A stretch of DNA of 64,000 nucleotides from Lewinellaceae bacterium. GTDB lineage: Bacteria > Bacteroidota > Bacteroidia > Chitinophagales > Saprospiraceae. Positions 1 to 9,480 of this stretch are shown here, in pieces (position 1 is the stretch's first letter; every line of letters starts with the position of its first letter). The translations under genes were made by a program, and so were the position numbers. The stretch is from contig JACJXZ010000002.1 of the NCBI GenBank assembly GCA_020636375.1, forward strand, positions 310,001-374,000, written 5' to 3'. Under the pieces are notes generated by a model. The model was not told the origin of the DNA. It saw only the letters and a list, made by a program, of their open reading frames with translations, and searched no databases.

Positions 1-1539
1 GCCATCGCCAACACCCAAAAGGAGAGCGGCGACACGCTGGGAAGCGTGAGCCGGGATTTCCTGCTCTTCCCCGGGGAATATATCGTGCTTACCGAACAAC
101 CCGGGGATATCTCAACCCGTTTCTCCGTCCCTTCCCCGCAGTACCTGCTGGAGGCCGCCCTGCCCAGCCTCGACGATGAAGGCGGCAACGTAACCATCCG
201 GAACGCCGGCGTGCCCATTGCCGCCATAACCTACGACGAGAGCTGGTACCGGGCAGAAACGCCTTCAAATGGAGGCTTCAGCATCGAGCTGATCCAACCT
301 GAAGGGCCCTACGACTGCCCCGGCAACTGGCGCGCCTCGGCTGCGGCACAAGGCGGCACGCCCGGCCGGCCCAACAGCCTGCTTGGGACAACACCCGACC
401 AGGCGCCGCCCTTCCTGGCTAAGGCCATTGCCGAAAGCGAATTCGAACTGCGCCTTACTTTCAGCGAGGTGATGGACGAGGCTACCCTCAGCAATCCCGG
501 GCACTATACCCTGTCGCCTCCCCTGCCGGCAATTGCGGCTATCCCCCAGCCCGGCCGGACGGAGATACTCCTCGTCCTCGACGGCACCCTACAGCCCGGG
601 GCGGCCTACCAACTCCAGGTTTCCGAAGCGGTGACGGACTGCATGGGCAACCCGCTGCCACCCGGCACCGCCGTAGCCACCGGCCTGGCGGAACCAATTG
701 ACTCTTTAGACATCGTCATCAACGAGGTGCTGTTCAACCCCGAGCCCAACGGATTTGATTTTATCGAACTGTACAACCGAAGCGCCAAGGTGGCCAACCT
801 GAATGGCCTGGCCATCGCCAACACCCAAAAGGAAACCCGGGATTCGCTCGGAGAAGTGACGGAGGATTTCCTGCTCTTCCCGGGTGCCTACGCCGTACTT
901 ACCGAAGCCCCGGATGACATCGCCTCCCGCTTTTCCGTCCGGTTTCCCAGGGCTTTGCTGGAGGCAGGCCTGCCGGCCCTGGACGACAAAAATGGAAATG
1001 TTAGCCTGCGCCTCGGCGGCAGGGTGATCGATGCCTTCGATTACGCGGAATCCCTGCATTATCCGCTGCTCGACAGCAAGGAGGGCGTGTCCCTGGAACG
1101 TATCTCTCCCGAAGCGCCGACCCAGGACGGCGGCAACTGGCACTCGGCCGCCTCCACTGTGGGGTTCGCCACGCCGACCTATGAGAACTCCCAGTTTTTC
1201 GACAAACCCGGCGTGCTCGATGAGATGTTCACCATCCTCACCCCCACCTTTTCCCCGGATGGGGACGGCTTCGACGACGTCCTGCTCATCGATTACGAAA
1301 CGGAACAACCGGGTTATACCCTCAACCTGCACATCTACGACAGCAGCGGCCGCCTGGCCCGGCGCCTGGCCAACAATGAAACCCTGCCGGCCCGGGGAAG
1401 CCTGAAGTGGGACGGCACCGGGGAAGACGGCAGCCGGGCCCGCATCGGCATTTACGTGGTTTGGTTCGAGGTGTTTTTGCCGGACGGGCAAGTGGAGCGG
1501 GACAAGAAGGTGGTGGTTTTGGCAGGGAGGTTGGAATGA
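1..1539 (+). CDS. Lamin-tail / Ig / FlgD-like secreted protein, 5' partial
   Basis: The frame is open from base 1, so the gene starts upstream of the window. It reads a truncated lamin-tail domain (about 1-350), an SbsA-type Ig-like domain (about 400-690), a second lamin-tail domain starting near 712 (LDIVINEVLF, DFIELYN) and a C-terminal FlgD/gliding-motility-like domain with FSPDGDGFDD near 1250. The two lamin-tail modules share close text, for example AIANTQKE at 1 and again at 811. Such proteins in Bacteroidota are exported and surface-attached, usually through T9SS; that localisation is inferred. The stop codon at 1537-1539 lies inside the GAATGAGT simple repeat that follows. Confidence 0.85.
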   Translation, partial: AIANTQKESGDTLGSVSRDFLLFPGEYIVLTEQPGDISTRFSVPSPQYLLEAALPSLDDEGGNVTIRNAGVPIAAITYDESWYRAETPSNGGFSIELIQPEGPYDCPGNWRASAAAQGGTPGRPNSLLGTTPDQAPPFLAKAIAESEFELRLTFSEVMDEATLSNPGHYTLSPPLPAIAAIPQPGRTEILLVLDGTLQPGAAYQLQVSEAVTDCMGNPLPPGTAVATGLAEPIDSLDIVINEVLFNPEPNGFDFIELYNRSAKVANLNGLAIANTQKETRDSLGEVTEDFLLFPGAYAVLTEAPDDIASRFSVRFPRALLEAGLPALDDKNGNVSLRLGGRVIDAFDYAESLHYPLLDSKEGVSLERISPEAPTQDGGNWHSAASTVGFATPTYENSQFFDKPGVLDEMFTILTPTFSPDGDGFDDVLLIDYETEQPGYTLNLHIYDSSGRLARRLANNETLPARGSLKWDGTGEDGSRARIGIYVVWFEVFLPDGQVERDKKVVVLAGRLE

Positions 1540-1581
1540 ATGAGTGAATGAGTGAATGAGTGAATGAGTGAATGAGTGAAT
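1532..1581. repeat. GAGTGAAT octamer tandem array
   Basis: About five direct copies of an 8-bp GAGTGAAT unit run from the stop codon of the lamin-tail gene to just before dgkA. The array supplies the TGA stop of the upstream gene and also an ATG (1572) in frame with dgkA. Related arrays occur at 12112-12202 and, on the other strand, at 58789-58838. Confidence 0.85.
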
Positions 1582-1601
1582 GGACACAAAACCAAAAGCG
1601 A

Positions 1602-1967
1602 ATGATAAAGAGCCGCCTGAAGAGTTTCCAATATGCATTTCAGGGCATAGCGGACCTGATCCGGACTCAGCCGAATGCCCGCATTCACCTGGCGCTGGCG
1701 GCTTTGGCCGTTTTCCTGGGCTGGGCTTTTTCGCTTTCGGCCGGCGAGTGGTGCCTGCTGGCGCTGGCGGCGGCATTGGTCTTTGCCGCCGAGGCCTTCA
1801 ATACCGCTCTGGAATACCTCACCGACCTCGTTTCCCCTGAATATCACGAGCTGGCGGGCAGGGCCAAAGACGCTGCCGCCGCTGCCGTCCTTTTCTCGGC
1901 GGCGGGCGCTGCCGTCATTGGGCTGATCCTGTTCCTTCCCCGTTTCCTGGCGATCATCGGAGGATAA
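1602..1967 (+). CDS. dgkA: Diacylglycerol kinase family integral membrane protein
   Basis: A protein of 121 aa from ATG 1602, with three predicted membrane helices, matching the small DgkA family that phosphorylates diacylglycerol (or undecaprenol) at the inner membrane. The signature EAFNTALE is at residues 64-71, and YHELAGRAKDAAAAAVL follows at about 81-97, as in bacterial DgkA. An in-frame ATG at 1572 would add ten residues, but that stretch is encoded partly by the simple repeat, so 1602 is preferred. Sequence alone does not decide between lipid kinase and undecaprenol kinase activity. Confidence 0.88.
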   Translation: MIKSRLKSFQYAFQGIADLIRTQPNARIHLALAALAVFLGWAFSLSAGEWCLLALAAALVFAAEAFNTALEYLTDLVSPEYHELAGRAKDAAAAAVLFSAAGAAVIGLILFLPRFLAIIGG

Positions 1968-2106
1968 AATTCGGAGGTTGGCCTTCGGCGGAGGCAATAA
2001 TCCGGAAACGGCCCTCGTATACTTTCCCGAAACACTTTGGGGGCAGGAAAAAAATTAACTACCTTCGAAGCTATAGGATTGGAATAAAAGCAAACTATCT
2101 CTTAAA

Positions 2107-3579
2107 ATGAAGAAGCTCCGACTTCTGGCCCTTTTCCTTTTGCCGGCTTTGGCCATCCAGGCTCAGGAACAACTGGGCATTCGCCTTTCCAACTACGGAG
2201 GCATCAACAGCACCCTGCTCAACCCAGCCTATCATACCACCACGCCGTTCACCTGGGAGGTGAACCTGTTGGAAGGCGCCGGGCACTTTTCCAACGACTA
2301 CGCCTTCCTGCGCAATACCCGCCTGCCGGACCTGATGAAAGACCCGGCCCAGCTCGATTTCGAGTTCGGCCCCGACCTTCCGCCGGGGAGCCTGGAACAG
2401 GACGGGGTCATCGCCGTCGATTTTTTCAGGGGCCGCAACCGCCGGCAAGTCTTGGGGCTGGGCAGCATCCTGGGGCCTTCTTTTTACGTGCAGGTGGCGG
2501 AGAACCACCGGATAGGGCTGATCACCCGCGCCCGGGGCATGTTGTCCGGAAGGGGTATTGCCGACCCCTTCAACTATTACGATTACGACAGCCGGCCATT
2601 TTTCGACCCTTTTCCGGTCGACCCCTTCCGGGGCGCTTTTGCCGGCTGGACGGAGGTGGGCATCAACTACGCCTACCAGGCGGAAGTGGCCAACGGCACC
2701 GTCGCCGTCGGCGCCACCCTGAAAATGCTGCAGGCCTATGAGGGGGCCTACCTGCGCAACGCCTCTATATTTCAACTGCAAAAAGTGCCCAACGACTCCC
2801 TCGGCGGCTCTCCCATCGACTTCAGCTTCGGCTACACCACCAGCAACCTCCGGGACGGCGACTACCAGGCGGAGCGCAACGGCGGCGGCCTGGCTGCCGA
2901 CCTCGGGTTTGTCTACACCTCCTATTCGCAGAACGGCGCTCCCTATGACTGGAAATTCGGCGTATCCCTGATTGATATCGGCCGGCTCACCTACCGGCGA
3001 AACGCCTCGGAACACGTCGTCCAGACAACTGCCCCGCTGATCATCGGCACATCCGAGTATCAATCCTTTCAGGCACCGGACGAGTTCGAGGAGTACATAC
3101 AGTTTTTCAGCGAACAGACCCTGGGCGACTCGGCCGCTTCCTTCAGCGGGCCCTCCTTTGCCATCTGGCTGCCCAGCGCCCTGAGCCTGCAGGTGGACAA
3201 GTCGCTCGGCGGCCCCTTTTTCGTGGGCGCCGCCTTTACGCAGGGTTTCCCCCTGGGCCCCGGCGCCCTGCAGCGCGGCAGCCACCTGGCCCTGGCGCCC
3301 CGCGTGGAAACCCGATGGGCGGAGGCTTCCCTCCCGATCTCGGTATACGACTGGGAAGAGCTGAGGGTAGGCATGGCCCTGCGCCTGGCTTTTTTCACCG
3401 TCGGCACCAGCCACCTGGGCAGCATCCTCCGGCGTTCGGACCTGAATACGGCCGATTTTTACTTCGCCGTCAAAGTCACGCCCTTTCAGCTTTTCGGAAA
3501 AGGAGACAGGGGGTACAGCCGCAAGGATGGCAAATTCCGAAGCGGCAGGAAAGGCAGGGTGCAGTGTTATGATTTCTAG
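2107..3579 (+). CDS. DUF5723 family outer-membrane-type protein
   Basis: 490 aa with an N-terminal signal peptide ending near AIQAQ. The start of the mature part (LGIRLSNYGGINSTLLNPAY) is typical of DUF5723 proteins of Bacteroidota, which resemble PorV/FadL-like beta-barrels. Many alternating hydrophobic beta-strand segments and aromatic residues fit an outer-membrane barrel. Function is unknown. It stands alone on the + strand between dgkA and an acetyltransferase; no operon partner is obvious. Confidence 0.75.
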   Translation: MKKLRLLALFLLPALAIQAQEQLGIRLSNYGGINSTLLNPAYHTTTPFTWEVNLLEGAGHFSNDYAFLRNTRLPDLMKDPAQLDFEFGPDLPPGSLEQDGVIAVDFFRGRNRRQVLGLGSILGPSFYVQVAENHRIGLITRARGMLSGRGIADPFNYYDYDSRPFFDPFPVDPFRGAFAGWTEVGINYAYQAEVANGTVAVGATLKMLQAYEGAYLRNASIFQLQKVPNDSLGGSPIDFSFGYTTSNLRDGDYQAERNGGGLAADLGFVYTSYSQNGAPYDWKFGVSLIDIGRLTYRRNASEHVVQTTAPLIIGTSEYQSFQAPDEFEEYIQFFSEQTLGDSAASFSGPSFAIWLPSALSLQVDKSLGGPFFVGAAFTQGFPLGPGALQRGSHLALAPRVETRWAEASLPISVYDWEELRVGMALRLAFFTVGTSHLGSILRRSDLNTADFYFAVKVTPFQLFGKGDRGYSRKDGKFRSGRKGRVQCYDF

Positions 3580-3656
3580 TGCTGTTGGCACTAAATAACG
3601 GGGCAGTTGTTTTCCCGCCGAGGGCGGAATGCGGTTGATGGTTCCCCTCGACTAGC

Positions 3657-3787
3657 AGTTTCTCATGTAAGGTACGCACGTGGCGAAAAGATGCCACGAA
3701 AGCACAAAATCCCACGAAACTTCGTGCGGATTTTGTGCCTTCGTGTTTTAGTGGCAAAACGTGCGAGCTCTACATGAGAAATTCCCG
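3657..3787. repeat. Long imperfect palindrome upstream of elaA-like gene
   Basis: Left arm from GTTTCTCATGTA and GGTACGCACGT pairs with the right arm ACGTGCGAGCTC and TACATGAGAAAT. Inside sits a second hairpin of the TTTGTGCCTTCGTG / CACGAAAGCACAAA type. Total length is about 130 bp. It separates the DUF5723 gene from the promoter of the acetyltransferase. Confidence 0.7.
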
Positions 3788-3804
3788 ATGCATCGGCAAA
3801 GGGC

Positions 3805-3812
3805 TATCTTTG
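3805..3812 (+). promoter_or_regulatory. Bacteroidota -7 promoter box (TATCTTTG)
   Basis: TATCTTTG matches the Bacteroidota TAnnTTTG -7 consensus. Its last base is 12 nt upstream of the ATG at 3824, so the transcript leader would be very short. No clear TTG -33 element was found at the usual spacing. The box favours 3824 over the upstream in-frame ATG at 3761. Confidence 0.5.
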
Positions 3813-3823
3813 CCCAAAAGGCC

Positions 3824-4288
3824 ATGATTTACCGAGCAAACCTACATTACCACTGCCTGCCTTTTCGCGAATTATCCCTTGCAGAGCTTTATTCTGTCAT
3901 GGCCCTGCGCCAGGAGGTGTTCGTCGTTGAGCAAAACTGCCCATACCTGGACGCCGACGGCAAGGACCTGCCAGCCCACCACCTGCTGGGGTACGACCAG
4001 AGAGGAACCCTGGCCGCATACAGCCGCCTCCTCCCTATGGGAATATCCTATGAGGAATATCCTTCTTTCGGCAGAGTGGTGACCGCCCCGGCTGTTCGTG
4101 GCCAGGGGCGGGGCCGGGAACTTATGGAAAGAACGCTCGAATGGATGGAACGCCTCTACGGGCGGCGGGCCATTAAGATTTCCGCTCAGTGTTACCTCAT
4201 CCCTTTTTACCGATCACTGGGTTTCCATACAGTTGGAGAGGAGTATTTGGAGGATGACATCCCGCACGTTGGGATGGTGAGGGGGTGA
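3824..4288 (+). CDS. GNAT family N-acetyltransferase, ElaA-like
   Basis: 154 aa from ATG 3824. The ElaA-type GNAT pattern is visible: LYSVMALRQEVFVVEQNCPY near the N-terminus, AYSRLLP, then GRVVTAPAVRGQGRGRELM, which carries the acetyl-CoA-binding Q/RxxGxG/A motif (RGQGRG), and the family end PFYRSLGFHTVGEEYLEDDIPHV. These enzymes transfer acetyl from acetyl-CoA to an amine; the substrate of ElaA is not established. An ATG at 3761 would add 21 residues of non-conserved sequence encoded across the palindrome and promoter, so it is rejected. Confidence 0.85.
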   Translation: MIYRANLHYHCLPFRELSLAELYSVMALRQEVFVVEQNCPYLDADGKDLPAHHLLGYDQRGTLAAYSRLLPMGISYEEYPSFGRVVTAPAVRGQGRGRELMERTLEWMERLYGRRAIKISAQCYLIPFYRSLGFHTVGEEYLEDDIPHVGMVRG

Positions 4289-4504
4289 GATAGCCCTGTC
4301 AAAGGCTACGTCAGGATGGTAGCCATATCAAATATCGCACATCGAAAATAGGGCATGTTTGGAAGGGGTGTACGGATAGTACACTGATGTATTAGGAATG
4401 GTTAGGATTCGATAAGATTGCCACCGGTTGTGGTTATTCTCCTAAAAATCTTAATTCATCCTAAGAAATCAGTGTACCATTCCTTGTTTTCACAACCCGA
4501 AATC
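4289..4504. other. Convergent intergenic region
   Basis: About 215 bp between convergent genes. GTACACTGAT near 4379 and ATCAGTGTAC near 4467 form the arms of an imperfect hairpin that could terminate both transcripts. No coding signal was seen. Confidence 0.4.
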
Positions 4505-5922
4505 CTACGCCTGCGGGCTCAGAGCCTCGCCCAGCAACGTTTCGTGCGCAGCATCCAGTATTTCCCGGACCTCGGCAGCATCGGGTGCCTGTGCGTACAC
4601 TCTAAGCACGGGTTCTGTGCCGGACGGGCGGACCATCACCCAGCGGCCGCCGCCGAAGTAGAACTTGTAGCCGTCTGTGTCTTCCATCAGCTTGACGTCG
4701 TACTTTCCGAAAGCCTGATAGGCATCCTCTTCACACTTTCTGATGATGGCCTGTTTTTTCTCTTCGGTCAGGTGCAGGTCGTCGCGGTCGTAGGCGAAGG
4801 AGCCGACCAGATCATAAACTTCATGAATGAGTTCTGCAGAGATTTGCCGGTTTTGGCCATAATCTCGACGATCGTCAGCCCGATCCAGATGCCGTCCCGT
4901 TCGGGAATATGCCCTTTCACCGCCAGGCCGCCCGATTCTTCTCCGCCGACGATCACGTCCTCTTCGGCCATAATTTCGGCGATGTATTTGAAACCGATCG
5001 GGGTCACCTGGTAATCCAGGCCGTAGTGTTCGGCCAGTTCCTTCATTTTTTCCGTCACGGAGAAGGTGATGACCACTTTGCCTGTCTCCTTTTTGTATCC
5101 CCGCATGTAGAGCAGCAGGAGCAGCAGGATGTGGTGGGAGTCGACGAAATTGCCTTCGGAATCGTACATGCCGATGCGGTCGGCGTCGCCGTCGTTGGCC
5201 AGGCCGATGTCAATATTGCCGCTATTTTTTATCAGCTGGGAGAATTCCTGCAGGTTGCGGTGGATGGGTTCCGGCGCCTGCCCCATGAAGGAGGGGTTGT
5301 AATCGCAGTGCAGGAGGGTGGCGTTGGGGAAGAGCCGGCGCATGGCGTTCTGGCCGGCGCCGTACATGGCGTCATAGCCGATCCGGATCCCTGATTTTTC
5401 GATGGCATCCAGGTCAAAGTTCGCCGCGATGTGGTCGACATATATCTGTTCCAGGTCTACGTATTCAAGCAACCCGTCTTGCTCCATGTCTTCCAGGCTG
5501 GCTGGTTCTACAGTAGGTTTTTCGGGCACTTCTTCCTCCACCTCGGCGACCTGGGCGGGCACCATGGGGCCGCCCAGCCTGGATTTCAGTTTGTATCCGC
5601 TGTAGGAAGGCGGGTTGTGGCTGGCGGTGATGACCACGCCGATATCGGAATTGGTCTTAACGACGCCCAGGGAAACCATAGGGGTCGACACAAAACCGCG
5701 GGCGAGTTTCACTTTAAAACCGTAGGCGCCAAAAACGCCGGCGGTGGTCTCGGCAAAGAGCTGCCCGCCAAAGCGGGTGTCATGGCCGATGACGGCCTGC
5801 CGGGCGCCTTGTTTTTTCATCCAGCGAGCCGTTCCTTCCGCAACCCGCCTCACGTTTTCAACGGTGTAATCCTCTGCGATGATGGCTCTCCAGCCATCGG
5901 TGCCAAACTTAATTTTACTCAT
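4505..5922 (-). CDS. Phosphoglucomutase/phosphomannomutase family, single frameshift
   Basis: Alpha-D-phosphohexomutase, about 472 aa when one base is restored. The N-terminal frame (5922 to about 4835) carries the phosphoserine loop TASHNP (residues 99-104, Ser101), the metal loop DGDADR (244-249) and the sugar-binding GGEESGG (326-332). The phosphate-binding RPSGTEP is in the C-terminal frame (4505-4687). Near 4833-4837 the reading frame is lost: CAGAACTC appears where CAGGAACTC would continue as ELIHEVYDLVG. The enzyme interconverts hexose 1- and 6-phosphates in cytoplasmic sugar-nucleotide supply. Because the rest is intact, a lost base in the assembly is the simplest explanation. It is divergent from pcm. 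Confidence 0.88.
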
Positions 5923-6012
5923 GTGGTGTTATTATTTTTGGGCTTAGTATACTGCTTGGCCCTAAATTAGTAATTTGCCAATACTTATATCAATCCTAAT
6001 TATCAAACCATA

Positions 6013-6663
6013 GTGAAAGATACCTACCGCCATAAAGGCATGAGAAAGCGACTCGTCGAAGAACTGCGCCGCAAAGGCATCACCGATGAGCGTTTGCTCG
6101 CCGCTATTGGCGCCCTGCCCCGGCACTTTTTCCTGGACAAAGCCTTCGAAGAATGGGCCTATAAAGACAAACCCTTTCCCATCGGAAATGACCAGACCAT
6201 TTCTCAGCCCTACACAGTTGCTTACCAAACCAGCCTTCTTCAGATAAAGAAACGGGATAAGGTATTGGAAGTAGGAACGGGCTCCGGCTATCAGGCGGCA
6301 TTGCTGGCCATGCTCGGAGCACGGGTATATACCGTTGAACGGCAGGAAATGCTCTACGAAAAGGCAAAGGCACTGCTCTCGAAGCTCCAACCCGGCAATA
6401 TCCGTTGCTACCTGCGCGACGGATACAAGGGCCTGCCCGAATTTGCCCCCTTCGACAAGATCATCGTCACGGCAGGTGCCCCGGAAGTCCCGCAGCCATT
6501 GCTGGAACAGCTCGCCATCGGAGGGATCATGGTCATCCCCGTTGGCGAACCCGTCCAGAAAATGCACCGCATCATCCGCATCTCCGAAGAGGAATACGAC
6601 GACCGGGTGCTGGCCAATTTCCGCTTTGTCCCCTTATTGAAGGGGCTCAACACGAAAAGTTGA
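6013..6663 (+). CDS. pcm: Protein-L-isoaspartate O-methyltransferase
   Basis: 216 aa, starting at GTG 6013; an ATG at 6040 is the alternative. The PCMT signature QTISQPYTVAYQT is at residues 61-73 and the SAM-binding motif VLEVGTGSGYQAA at 84-96, followed by YLRDGYKGLPEFAPFDKIIVTAGAPEVP. The enzyme methylates isoaspartyl residues in aged proteins using S-adenosylmethionine, in the cytoplasm. Length is normal for the family. It is transcribed divergently from the phosphohexomutase with about 90 bp between them. Confidence 0.93.
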   Translation: MKDTYRHKGMRKRLVEELRRKGITDERLLAAIGALPRHFFLDKAFEEWAYKDKPFPIGNDQTISQPYTVAYQTSLLQIKKRDKVLEVGTGSGYQAALLAMLGARVYTVERQEMLYEKAKALLSKLQPGNIRCYLRDGYKGLPEFAPFDKIIVTAGAPEVPQPLLEQLAIGGIMVIPVGEPVQKMHRIIRISEEEYDDRVLANFRFVPLLKGLNTKS

Positions 6664-6705
6664 AAAGATTGTACGGCGGCAGGCAAAAAATAGTTTCACT
6701 CCCGG

Positions 6706-7251
6706 TCAATCTATTCGGCGCCCGGTGGCCGTCCGGGAATCTACGGATACTCTGTTGACCTTCTTGAGGTCGACCAGCAGGCTGGCATAAGCGCTGCGGT
6801 CGTCAACCCGCCATTTTTTCCCTTCGTACGTGACCATTCCGGAGCGGCGCTTCCACTCCGAAGCCAGGAGGACGTACCGGCCGTCCACCTTGGGGCTGGG
6901 GCCGAAGACGAGGAACCGCTCCCGGCCGCCATCTTCGAAGCTGACGGCAAAACGGTCTTTTTCCGGCAGGAACAACAGGACGCCCGGCGTGCCTTTTCGG
7001 ATCACGACCTCCTCAACCTGCCGCCCGTCGACCATCTTGATCTCCCCGGAAGTGATCTCCGACCGGGAGCCGGATAGTTCCCGGCGCATGACGATGTCTT
7101 CGGAAAGATAGAACTGTATGCGTTTGAGCTGGCTCTCCGTCCAGCCGTTCTGGCGGTACAGTTGTTCGGTGAAAGGGCTCAGCGTCGGCCCGCAGGAATT
7201 GAAGGCCAGCAGGAAAAAGCCGGCGAACAGGAATAGTTTCACAGCATTCAT
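6706..7251 (-). CDS. Putative lipoprotein of unknown function
   Basis: 181 aa. The N-terminus MNAVKLFLFAGFFLLAFNSCG gives a lipoprotein signal with a probable lipidated Cys at residue 20, so the product is likely anchored in an envelope membrane. The rest (for example SEDIVMRRELSGSRSEITSGEI) is soluble and beta-rich; no known domain was recognised. It ends 42 bp past the pcm stop on the opposite strand. Confidence 0.7.
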   Translation of the reverse strand: MNAVKLFLFAGFFLLAFNSCGPTLSPFTEQLYRQNGWTESQLKRIQFYLSEDIVMRRELSGSRSEITSGEIKMVDGRQVEEVVIRKGTPGVLLFLPEKDRFAVSFEDGGRERFLVFGPSPKVDGRYVLLASEWKRRSGMVTYEGKKWRVDDRSAYASLLVDLKKVNRVSVDSRTATGRRID

Positions 7252-7365
7252 TGCAGATCGTTTTTTACAAACTTGAGGATTACCCGCTATAAAGTAAACA
7301 GTTTGACGCCGTTGGGAGGCCGAAGTTAAGAGAGTTTAACCCGGCTTAACTAATTTTAACAAGAG

Positions 7366-7812
7366 TCACTTCCGGCGCTTCCGGAAGAATTCCTTCAGCA
7401 GCATGCTGCATTCTCCGAACATCACTCCATATTCTACCTGCGTTTTTGGATGCAGCAGGCGCTTCCCGTATTCCATGAACCCCCGCTTATCGTCCGGAGC
7501 GCCGTAAACCAGCCGGCCCAGCTGCGCCCACTGCAGGGCGCCGGCACACATCACGCAAGGCTCCAGGGTCACAAAAAGCGTGCATTCCGGCAGATACTTA
7601 CTGCCCAGAAAATGGGACGCCGCCGTGAGCGCCAGGATTTCGGCATGGGCCGTGACGTCGTTTAACTGCTCCGTCTGGTTGTGCGCCCGGGCAATGACCT
7701 GGTTCCGGCAAACCACTACGGCGCCGACGGGTACTTCTCCCTGCTCTAAAGCGGCTTCTGCTTCCAGCAGGGCTTGCTTCATGAAATGTTCGTCGCTGAA
7801 TATGGTGAGCAT
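7366..7812 (-). CDS. tadA: tRNA-specific adenosine deaminase
   Basis: 148 aa from ATG at 7812. Zinc and catalytic motifs of the cytidine-deaminase fold are present: HAE at residues 56-58 (general-base Glu58) and PCVMC at 85-89. TadA converts A34 to inosine in tRNA-Arg(ACG), an essential step for decoding CGN codons. The frame continues upstream to 7920 but there it is encoded by a GTTTTGGG-type simple repeat, so 7812 ([11 protein letters not shown]) is the sensible start. It is divergent from guaB. Confidence 0.92.
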   Translation of the reverse strand: MLTIFSDEHFMKQALLEAEAALEQGEVPVGAVVVCRNQVIARAHNQTEQLNDVTAHAEILALTAASHFLGSKYLPECTLFVTLEPCVMCAGALQWAQLGRLVYGAPDDKRGFMEYGKRLLHPKTQVEYGVMFGECSMLLKEFFRKRRK

Positions 7813-7862
7813 GGTTGTGGGTTTTGGGTTGTGGGTTGTGGGTTTTGGGTTTTGGGTTGCTG
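7813..7862. repeat. G/T-rich GGTTTTGGGTTGTGGG degenerate array
   Basis: Degenerate 7-8-mer units (GGTTTTG, GGTTGTG) fill the space immediately 5' of tadA on its non-template side, in the tadA-guaB divergent region. The array abuts the tadA start codon. Confidence 0.7.
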
Positions 7863-7987
7863 GCCTGGAGGGAACAGACAACAAACAACAAACAACAGAC
7901 ACCGATCCCCCCGCCCCCACAAAGAACGCCAGAAATCCCCAACGCGGAAAATCCGGAACCGCCTTTTCTTTTTGGCATCAATTTGTA

Positions 7988-7995
7988 TACCTTTG
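7988..7995 (+). promoter_or_regulatory. -7 promoter box of guaB (TACCTTTG)
   Basis: TACCTTTG fits the TAnnTTTG -7 consensus. The guaB ATG begins only 4 nt after it, so transcription would start at or just inside the start codon, implying a leaderless or nearly leaderless mRNA. A -33 TTTG is seen at 7971-7974 but its spacing is shorter than usual. Confidence 0.5.
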
Positions 7996-7998
7996 CAC

Positions 7999-9480
7999 AT
8001 GGAAACAAAGAAAATAACGCAGAATAAGTTTTTAGGAGAAGGCCTGACCTTCGACGACGTACTTCTGGTTCCCGCTTACTCGGAAGTATTGCCCCGCGAG
8101 GTAGACGTCTCCGCCTACCTCACCCGGGACCTGCGGCTGAATGCGCCCATCGTTTCCGCCGCCATGGATACCGTCACCGAAAACAAATTGGCCATCGCTA
8201 TTGCCCGGATGGGAGGGATCGGCATTATTCACAAGAATATGACGATCGAAGAACAGGCCGAGCAGGTACGCAGCGTCAAGCGCTCGGAAAGCGGCATGAT
8301 CGTCGATCCGGTAACCCTTACCCAGGACGCCATCGTCGGTGACGCCCTTTCCCTGATGCGCCGGTTCAAGATCGGCGGCATTCCCATCATCGACGACAAC
8401 AACAAGCTCGCCGGCATCCTGACCAACCGGGACCTGCGCTTCGAAACGCAGCTCAACCGCCCGGTCAGGGAACTGATGACCAGCCAGAACCTCGTCACCG
8501 CCCCGGTGGGCACCACCCTCGAACAGGCCCGCGAAATCCTGCAGGCCCACAAGATCGAAAAGCTGCCGGTGGTAGACGAGAGCAGAAAGCTCGTCGGCCT
8601 TATTACCTATAAAGACATCATGAAGGTCCAGGACTACCCCAACTCCTGCAAGGACTCCCTGGGCAGGCTGGTGGTGGGCGCCGCCGTCGGCGTTACCAGC
8701 GACATGCTGCGGCGGGTGGAAGCGCTCGTCCGGGTGGACGTCGACGTGGTCATCGTCGATACCGCCCACGGCCATTCGCGGGGTGTCCTCCAGGCCATCA
8801 AGGACGTCAAGGGCCATTTCCCGCACCTGCAGGTCATCGGCGGCAACGTGGCCACCGGCGAGGGTGCCCTGGCACTGGCCGAGGCCGGCGCCGACGGCGT
8901 CAAAGTAGGCGTCGGCCCCGGGTCGATCTGCACCACCCGGGTGGTGGCCGGGGTAGGCATGCCGCAGTTGTCCGCCATCTATAAAGCTTCACAGGCCGTT
9001 AAAGACCAGGGTATCCCGGTCATCGGCGACGGCGGCATCCGCTACACCGGGGATATCGTCAAGGCCCTGGCCGCCGGCGCCAACACCATCATGGCGGGCA
9101 GCCTCTTCGCCGGAGTGGAAGAAGCGCCGGGCGAAACCATCATCTACGAAGGACGCAAATTTAAGGTCTACCGCGGCATGGGCTCCCTGGGGGCCATGCA
9201 GCAGGGGTCCAAAGACCGCTATTTCCAGGATGTAGAGGACGACATCAAGAAGCTGGTGCCGGAGGGGATCGAAGGCCGGGTGCCCTACAAAGGCACCGTG
9301 GCGGAGGTGATGGTACAGTACCTGGGCGGCCTGCGCGCCGGCATGGGCTATTGCGGCGCGGCCGATATCTCTGCCCTGCAGAAAGCCCGGTTTATCAAGA
9401 TCACCGGGTCCGGGATACTGGAAAGCCACCCGCACAACATTACGATCACGAAGGAATCGCCGAATTATAGCCGGAGGTAG
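7999..9480 (+). CDS. guaB: IMP dehydrogenase
   Basis: 493 aa, the normal length. Catalytic loop [15 protein letters not shown] with Cys311, preceded by VDTAHGHS and [10 protein letters not shown]; the two CBS domains lie at about 95-210. The enzyme oxidises IMP to XMP with NAD+, the committed step of guanine nucleotide synthesis, in the cytoplasm. ATG 7999 is chosen because [23 protein letters not shown] matches family starts and because a -7 box lies just before it. A polypurine tract begins directly at the TAG stop. Confidence 0.96.
   Translation: METKKITQNKFLGEGLTFDDVLLVPAYSEVLPREVDVSAYLTRDLRLNAPIVSAAMDTVTENKLAIAIARMGGIGIIHKNMTIEEQAEQVRSVKRSESGMIVDPVTLTQDAIVGDALSLMRRFKIGGIPIIDDNNKLAGILTNRDLRFETQLNRPVRELMTSQNLVTAPVGTTLEQAREILQAHKIEKLPVVDESRKLVGLITYKDIMKVQDYPNSCKDSLGRLVVGAAVGVTSDMLRRVEALVRVDVDVVIVDTAHGHSRGVLQAIKDVKGHFPHLQVIGGNVATGEGALALAEAGADGVKVGVGPGSICTTRVVAGVGMPQLSAIYKASQAVKDQGIPVIGDGGIRYTGDIVKALAAGANTIMAGSLFAGVEEAPGETIIYEGRKFKVYRGMGSLGAMQQGSKDRYFQDVEDDIKKLVPEGIEGRVPYKGTVAEVMVQYLGGLRAGMGYCGAADISALQKARFIKITGSGILESHPHNITITKESPNYSRR

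Noticed and set aside
2095..3591. Long open frame antisense to the DUF5723 gene
   Set aside because: The sense protein has a signal peptide and family motifs; the antisense text has neither.
4379..4480. Riboswitch or small RNA in the 4.3-4.5 kb gap
   Set aside because: Only a weak inverted repeat is visible between convergent genes, which fits a terminator better.
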